This document shows positions 6,143-7,855 of a DNA stretch of 7,855 nt, one piece after another (position 1 is the first letter of the stretch; each line of letters starts with the position of its first letter). Source of the stretch: an uncultured Verrucomicrobiales bacterium (GTDB lineage: Bacteria > Verrucomicrobiota > Verrucomicrobiia > Verrucomicrobiales > Akkermansiaceae). The notes under the pieces were generated by a model. The model searched no databases and was not told the DNA's origin. It was given only the letters and a program-made list of their open reading frames with translations. Both the position numbers and the translations under genes were made by a program. Location: the NCBI GenBank assembly GCA_937969125.1, contig CALBVA010000282.1, forward strand, positions 1-7,855, read 5' to 3'.

Positions 6143-7001
6143 GCGCTGGAATATTCTCTATCGCGGCCCGCTTTCCAGCTGTAACTACTCCTGCACCTAC
6201 TGCCCCTTCGCCAAGACCAGTAATACCATCGCCGAACTCCGTGATGATGCCGAGCGTCTCCAACGTTTCGTCGACTGGATTGAATCCCAAACTGACCGAG
6301 AAATTGGTATTCTCTTCACTCCTTGGGGAGAAGCAGCCACTCACAAAAGCTATCAAGAGGCCATCACTCGCCTTAGCCATCTCCACCACGTCTATCGTGT
6401 CGCAATCCAGACTAATCTCTCCGGCAAGCTCGATTGGCTAAATGATTGCGAGTTAAAAACAGCATCTCTCTGGACGACCTACCATCCTACGCAGACCACT
6501 CTGAAGCGATTCGTTTCCCGTTGTCAGGAACTCGATAAAATTGGTGCCCGCTACAGCGTCGGAGTCGTCGGATTTACTCATGAGCTTGAGAAAATCAAGG
6601 AGCTCAAATCTCTCCTAAAACCGAATGTCTATCTTTGGGCAAATGCCTATAAGGACATCGCAGATTACTATACGCCCGGAGATATCGACGCCTTTGAAAA
6701 AATAGACCCTCAGTTCAGGACAAACACTGTCCGTCACCCCAGCCTTGGGAAAGCCTGTAACGGAGGCTATTCAAGTTTCTCAGTCGACGGTGATGGCACT
6801 GCCTACCGCTGCCACTTCATCAAACAACCCATCGGCAACATCTACCATCCAGATTTTCGGGAAAACCTAACCCCAAAACCAAGCGCTTGCACTAATGAAA
6901 CCTGTGGTTGCCATATTGGCTATATCCACATGCGCTCTCTAAGACAAGATCAGGTCTACGGAGACGGGATACTTGATCGGATACCAACCAGCCTTAGCTA
7001 G
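6129..7001 (+). CDS. STM4011-type radical SAM protein with C-terminal cysteine cluster
   Basis: 290 residues. The N-terminal motif C18-x3-C22-x2-C25 (LSSCNYSCTYCPF) binds the radical SAM [4Fe-4S] cluster; LFTPWGEAA (62-70) is the counterpart of the GGE motif, and VAIQTNLSG (91-99) is a typical core strand. The C-terminal third has five more cysteines: C210 (KACNGGYSSF), C228 (YRCHF), and C254, C259, C261 (SACTNETCGCHIGY). This spacing resembles SPASM/twitch domains that carry an auxiliary iron-sulfur cluster, as in peptide-modifying (RiPP, sactipeptide) and dehydrogenase radical SAM enzymes. The sequence SVDGDGTAYRCHFIKQPIGNI also has the SPASM look. The start overlaps the STM4012-type gene by 14 bases. 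The stop TAG at 6999-7001 overlaps the convergent gene's stop through a CTAG. The family function is unknown; peptide or small-molecule radical chemistry is inferred. Confidence 0.92.
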   Translation: MNSSKRWNILYRGPLSSCNYSCTYCPFAKTSNTIAELRDDAERLQRFVDWIESQTDREIGILFTPWGEAATHKSYQEAITRLSHLHHVYRVAIQTNLSGKLDWLNDCELKTASLWTTYHPTQTTLKRFVSRCQELDKIGARYSVGVVGFTHELEKIKELKSLLKPNVYLWANAYKDIADYYTPGDIDAFEKIDPQFRTNTVRHPSLGKACNGGYSSFSVDGDGTAYRCHFIKQPIGNIYHPDFRENLTPKPSACTNETCGCHIGYIHMRSLRQDQVYGDGILDRIPTSLS

Positions 7002-7657
7002 GCGATTAGGAAGAATCGAATCACAGAATAAATCCAGACTGCTACACACCCGAAGGCGAGAAGTACGGTTAAAGTAACAAACATCTGGAAACCTTCATTC
7101 GGCTTTTTATTAACCAGAGTCATGAGGATTTGTCCAATTCCTTGAAAGGTTACAAAAGGCACCAAAGCCAGCGCATGAACTCGAATCAGAGCTACCCCAG
7201 AAGCTTTGAACCAGCCCTCCTTATTAAAATAATCGGCATACTTTTGAAATGCTGGCTGCCCCACTTCATGGGGCGACCAAGCTCCAAAAACATAATCCGG
7301 AACTGCCGACTTGAGCACGGAAATTGAATCCCCTCCGAGCACCAAGATTCCACTAATCACCGGAAGAAGTGAAATCCAAAACACAGTGAGAACGCGTGTA
7401 AACCATGGCTTATTTCGGAGTTTTTTTTCTTCTTCCAGATCCAAGTCATCGTCGACGTTGAACCCAGCGACCTCTACATTACAGGAGATCGGAATCACTC
7501 TGACGCTGATAGGAATTCCCCAGCGCTGAAAAGAGATCAAAGAGGGACCTGCCCCAAGGTGCACTGATTTAACCAGAACCCCAGATAAGTGTGCTGTCAA
7601 AGCTGTCAATATCGCGCCGAGAACCGAAACTCCTACTAAAACAGCCAGCGTGACCAT
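6998..7657 (-). CDS. Degenerate site-2 protease-like (M50) membrane protein
   Basis: 219 residues from ATG 7657, chosen because GGAAG sits five bases upstream; ATG 7669 would add four residues but is preceded only by pyrimidines. Hydrophobic segments fall at about residues 2-20, 89-108, 154-178 and 192-218, so it is an inner-membrane protein. After the first segment comes VHLGAGPSLISF and then SVRVIPISCNVEVAGFN, which parallels the GxGP...R.IP.GGYV region of RseP/SpoIVFB-type proteases. The active-site helix reads TALTAHLSG instead of HExxH, and the third segment reads ALVPFVTFQGIGQIL where a family member has N.LP...LDGG. Both catalytic motifs are therefore missing, pointing to a pseudo-protease, perhaps a binding or regulatory protein. 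The residue 69-85 loop (DDDLDLEEEKK) is strongly charged. It is convergent with the STM4011-type gene, so it is probably not part of that operon. The family assignment is tentative. Confidence 0.6.
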   Translation of the reverse strand: MVTLAVLVGVSVLGAILTALTAHLSGVLVKSVHLGAGPSLISFQRWGIPISVRVIPISCNVEVAGFNVDDDLDLEEEKKLRNKPWFTRVLTVFWISLLPVISGILVLGGDSISVLKSAVPDYVFGAWSPHEVGQPAFQKYADYFNKEGWFKASGVALIRVHALALVPFVTFQGIGQILMTLVNKKPNEGFQMFVTLTVLLAFGCVAVWIYSVIRFFLIA

Positions 7658-7662
7658 GATCA

Positions 7663-7667
7663 CTTCC
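7663..7667 (-). promoter_or_regulatory. Ribosome binding site deciding the start at 7657
   Basis: On the minus strand GGAAG (7667-7663) is followed by five bases and ATG 7657. This is the only purine-rich Shine-Dalgarno-like stretch near the two candidate starts of the membrane protein, so 7657 is preferred to 7669. Confidence 0.5.
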
Positions 7668-7670
7668 ATA

Positions 7671-7676
7671 AGGGAG
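7671..7676 (+). promoter_or_regulatory. Shine-Dalgarno site of a truncated gene
   Basis: AGGGAG followed by AAA and ATG 7680 is the strongest plus-strand ribosome site in this end of the window. Such a site in front of an 18-codon frame suggests that a longer gene once began here. Confidence 0.45.
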
Positions 7677-7679
7677 AAA

Positions 7680-7736
7680 ATGCAACCAGCTCTAAAATGT
7701 CCAGAAAATCAGGACGCATTGCGCCAAGTAGAATGA
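7680..7736 (+). pseudogene. 5' remnant of a small, possibly Trm112-like gene cut by an insertion sequence
   Basis: The frame ATG 7680 to TGA 7734-7736 encodes MQPALKCPENQDALRQVE. It has a good ribosome site, but the stop falls within the first terminal repeat of the following insertion sequence. The LKCPENQDAL pattern (L.CPE...(P/A)L) resembles the first zinc-ribbon half of Trm112/YcaR-like small proteins, which activate methyltransferases. This likeness rests on about ten residues and is weak. The codons from about 7719 on coincide with repeat sequence, so the original gene probably ended its homology near residue 13. The rest of the gene may lie beyond the other end of the element. The alternative is a chance short frame. 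Confidence 0.4.
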
Positions 7737-7740
7737 CACC
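7719..7740 (+). repeat. 22-bp direct repeat, copy 1 (insertion-sequence end)
   Basis: The copy reads TTGCGCCA, three variable bases (AGT), then AGAATGACACC. It matches copy 2 at 19 of 22 positions, with all mismatches in the central triplet. Copies start 56 bases apart, and both lie upstream of the transposase start. Confidence 0.8.
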
Positions 7741-7774
7741 GAAGAAGTCTCGAAAAGCGAGGTGGTAGCGGTCG

Positions 7775-7796
7775 TTGCGCCAGAAAGAATGACACC
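7775..7796 (+). repeat. 22-bp direct repeat, copy 2 (insertion-sequence end)
   Basis: The copy reads TTGCGCCA, GAA, then AGAATGACACC. It is the inner copy of the repeat pair, 24 bases before the transposase ATG at 7821, where bound transposase could also repress its own gene. Confidence 0.8.
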
Positions 7797-7820
7797 CGGA
7801 TGAAAACGTTATCTGGGATT

Positions 7821-7855
7821 ATGAGTCATCAAAGTAAGGAAGAATATTTGGAAAG
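7821..7855 (+). CDS. Start of a transposase/integrase-type gene, partial
   Basis: ATG 7821 opens MSHQSKEEYLE and runs off the window. This short N-terminus matches my memory of integrase-core (DDE) transposases common in Verrucomicrobiota and Bacteroidota that begin (Q)SKxEYLExIRxRY. An in-frame ATG at 7800 would add seven residues (MKTLSGI); the GGGA close to ATG 7821 and the family's usual start favour 7821. Only 11 complete codons are present, so the family is inferred mainly from these residues and from the terminal repeats just upstream. Confidence 0.55.
   Translation, partial: MSHQSKEEYLE

Larger units (their letters stand above)
7719..7855 (+). mobile_element. Left end of an insertion sequence, partial
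   Basis: Two near-identical 22-bp direct repeats (7719-7740 and 7775-7796) precede a transposase-like start at 7821, the arrangement expected of repeated transposase-binding sites at an insertion-sequence end, as known for IS21-type elements. A small hairpin (CTCG-AAAAG-CGAG, 7749-7761) lies between the repeats. The outer boundary is taken as the start of repeat 1 but could be a few bases to either side; TG at 7720-7721 would be a typical terminal dinucleotide. The right end is outside the window, so target-site duplication cannot be examined. Confidence 0.55.

Noticed and set aside
6991..7003. Bidirectional terminator at the STM4011-type/membrane protein junction
   Set aside because: The palindrome gives only a 4-bp stem and no T-run follows on either strand.

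Overview
The window carries one compact, mid-GC accessory gene set about 5.7 kb long (1270-7001). Its five core genes match, by content and motifs, the conserved but functionally uncharacterised group named after Salmonella Typhimurium STM4011-STM4015. Codon use favours C in the third position, and the flanking genes (a HEAT-repeat hypothetical protein, a possible Trm112-like gene start, a transposase starting MSHQSKEEYLE) look like those of the Planctomycetota-Verrucomicrobiota group. Verrucomicrobiota is my best guess, from style only and with low confidence.

Layout. (a) 1-1268, plus strand: the tail of a WD40/beta-propeller-like gene, then a 371-residue HEAT-repeat protein with an unrelated C-terminal domain. 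(b) 1270-3297, minus strand: an STM4015-type leucine-rich-repeat protein followed by an STM4014-type ATP-grasp enzyme, three bases apart. (c) 3298-3358: a 61-bp divergent control region with a sigma-70-like promoter for each arm; the plus promoter lies inside the first codons of the LRR gene. (d) 3359-7001, plus strand: a HAD phosphatase, an STM4013-type alkaline-phosphatase-superfamily hydrolase, an STM4012-type HemN-like radical SAM protein and an STM4011-type radical SAM protein, all overlapping or nearly touching. (e) 6998-7657, minus strand: a membrane protein resembling a site-2 protease (M50) that has lost its catalytic motifs. (f) 7680-7855: the first codons of a small, possibly Trm112-like gene that appears cut by an insertion sequence, whose left end (two 22-bp direct repeats) and transposase start run off the window.

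How the genes may work together. Two radical SAM enzymes, one ATP-grasp ligase-type enzyme, two phosphate- or ester-type hydrolases and an LRR protein look like a biosynthetic or modification pathway: radical chemistry, ATP-driven amide or ester formation and dephosphorylation, with the LRR protein as scaffold or substrate. No separate precursor-peptide gene fits within 1270-7001, because the gaps are too small. The substrate and product are unknown. Both ends of the set abut neighbours tail-to-tail (1-base gap at 1269; shared CTAG stop at 6998-7001), with no convincing terminator at either junction.
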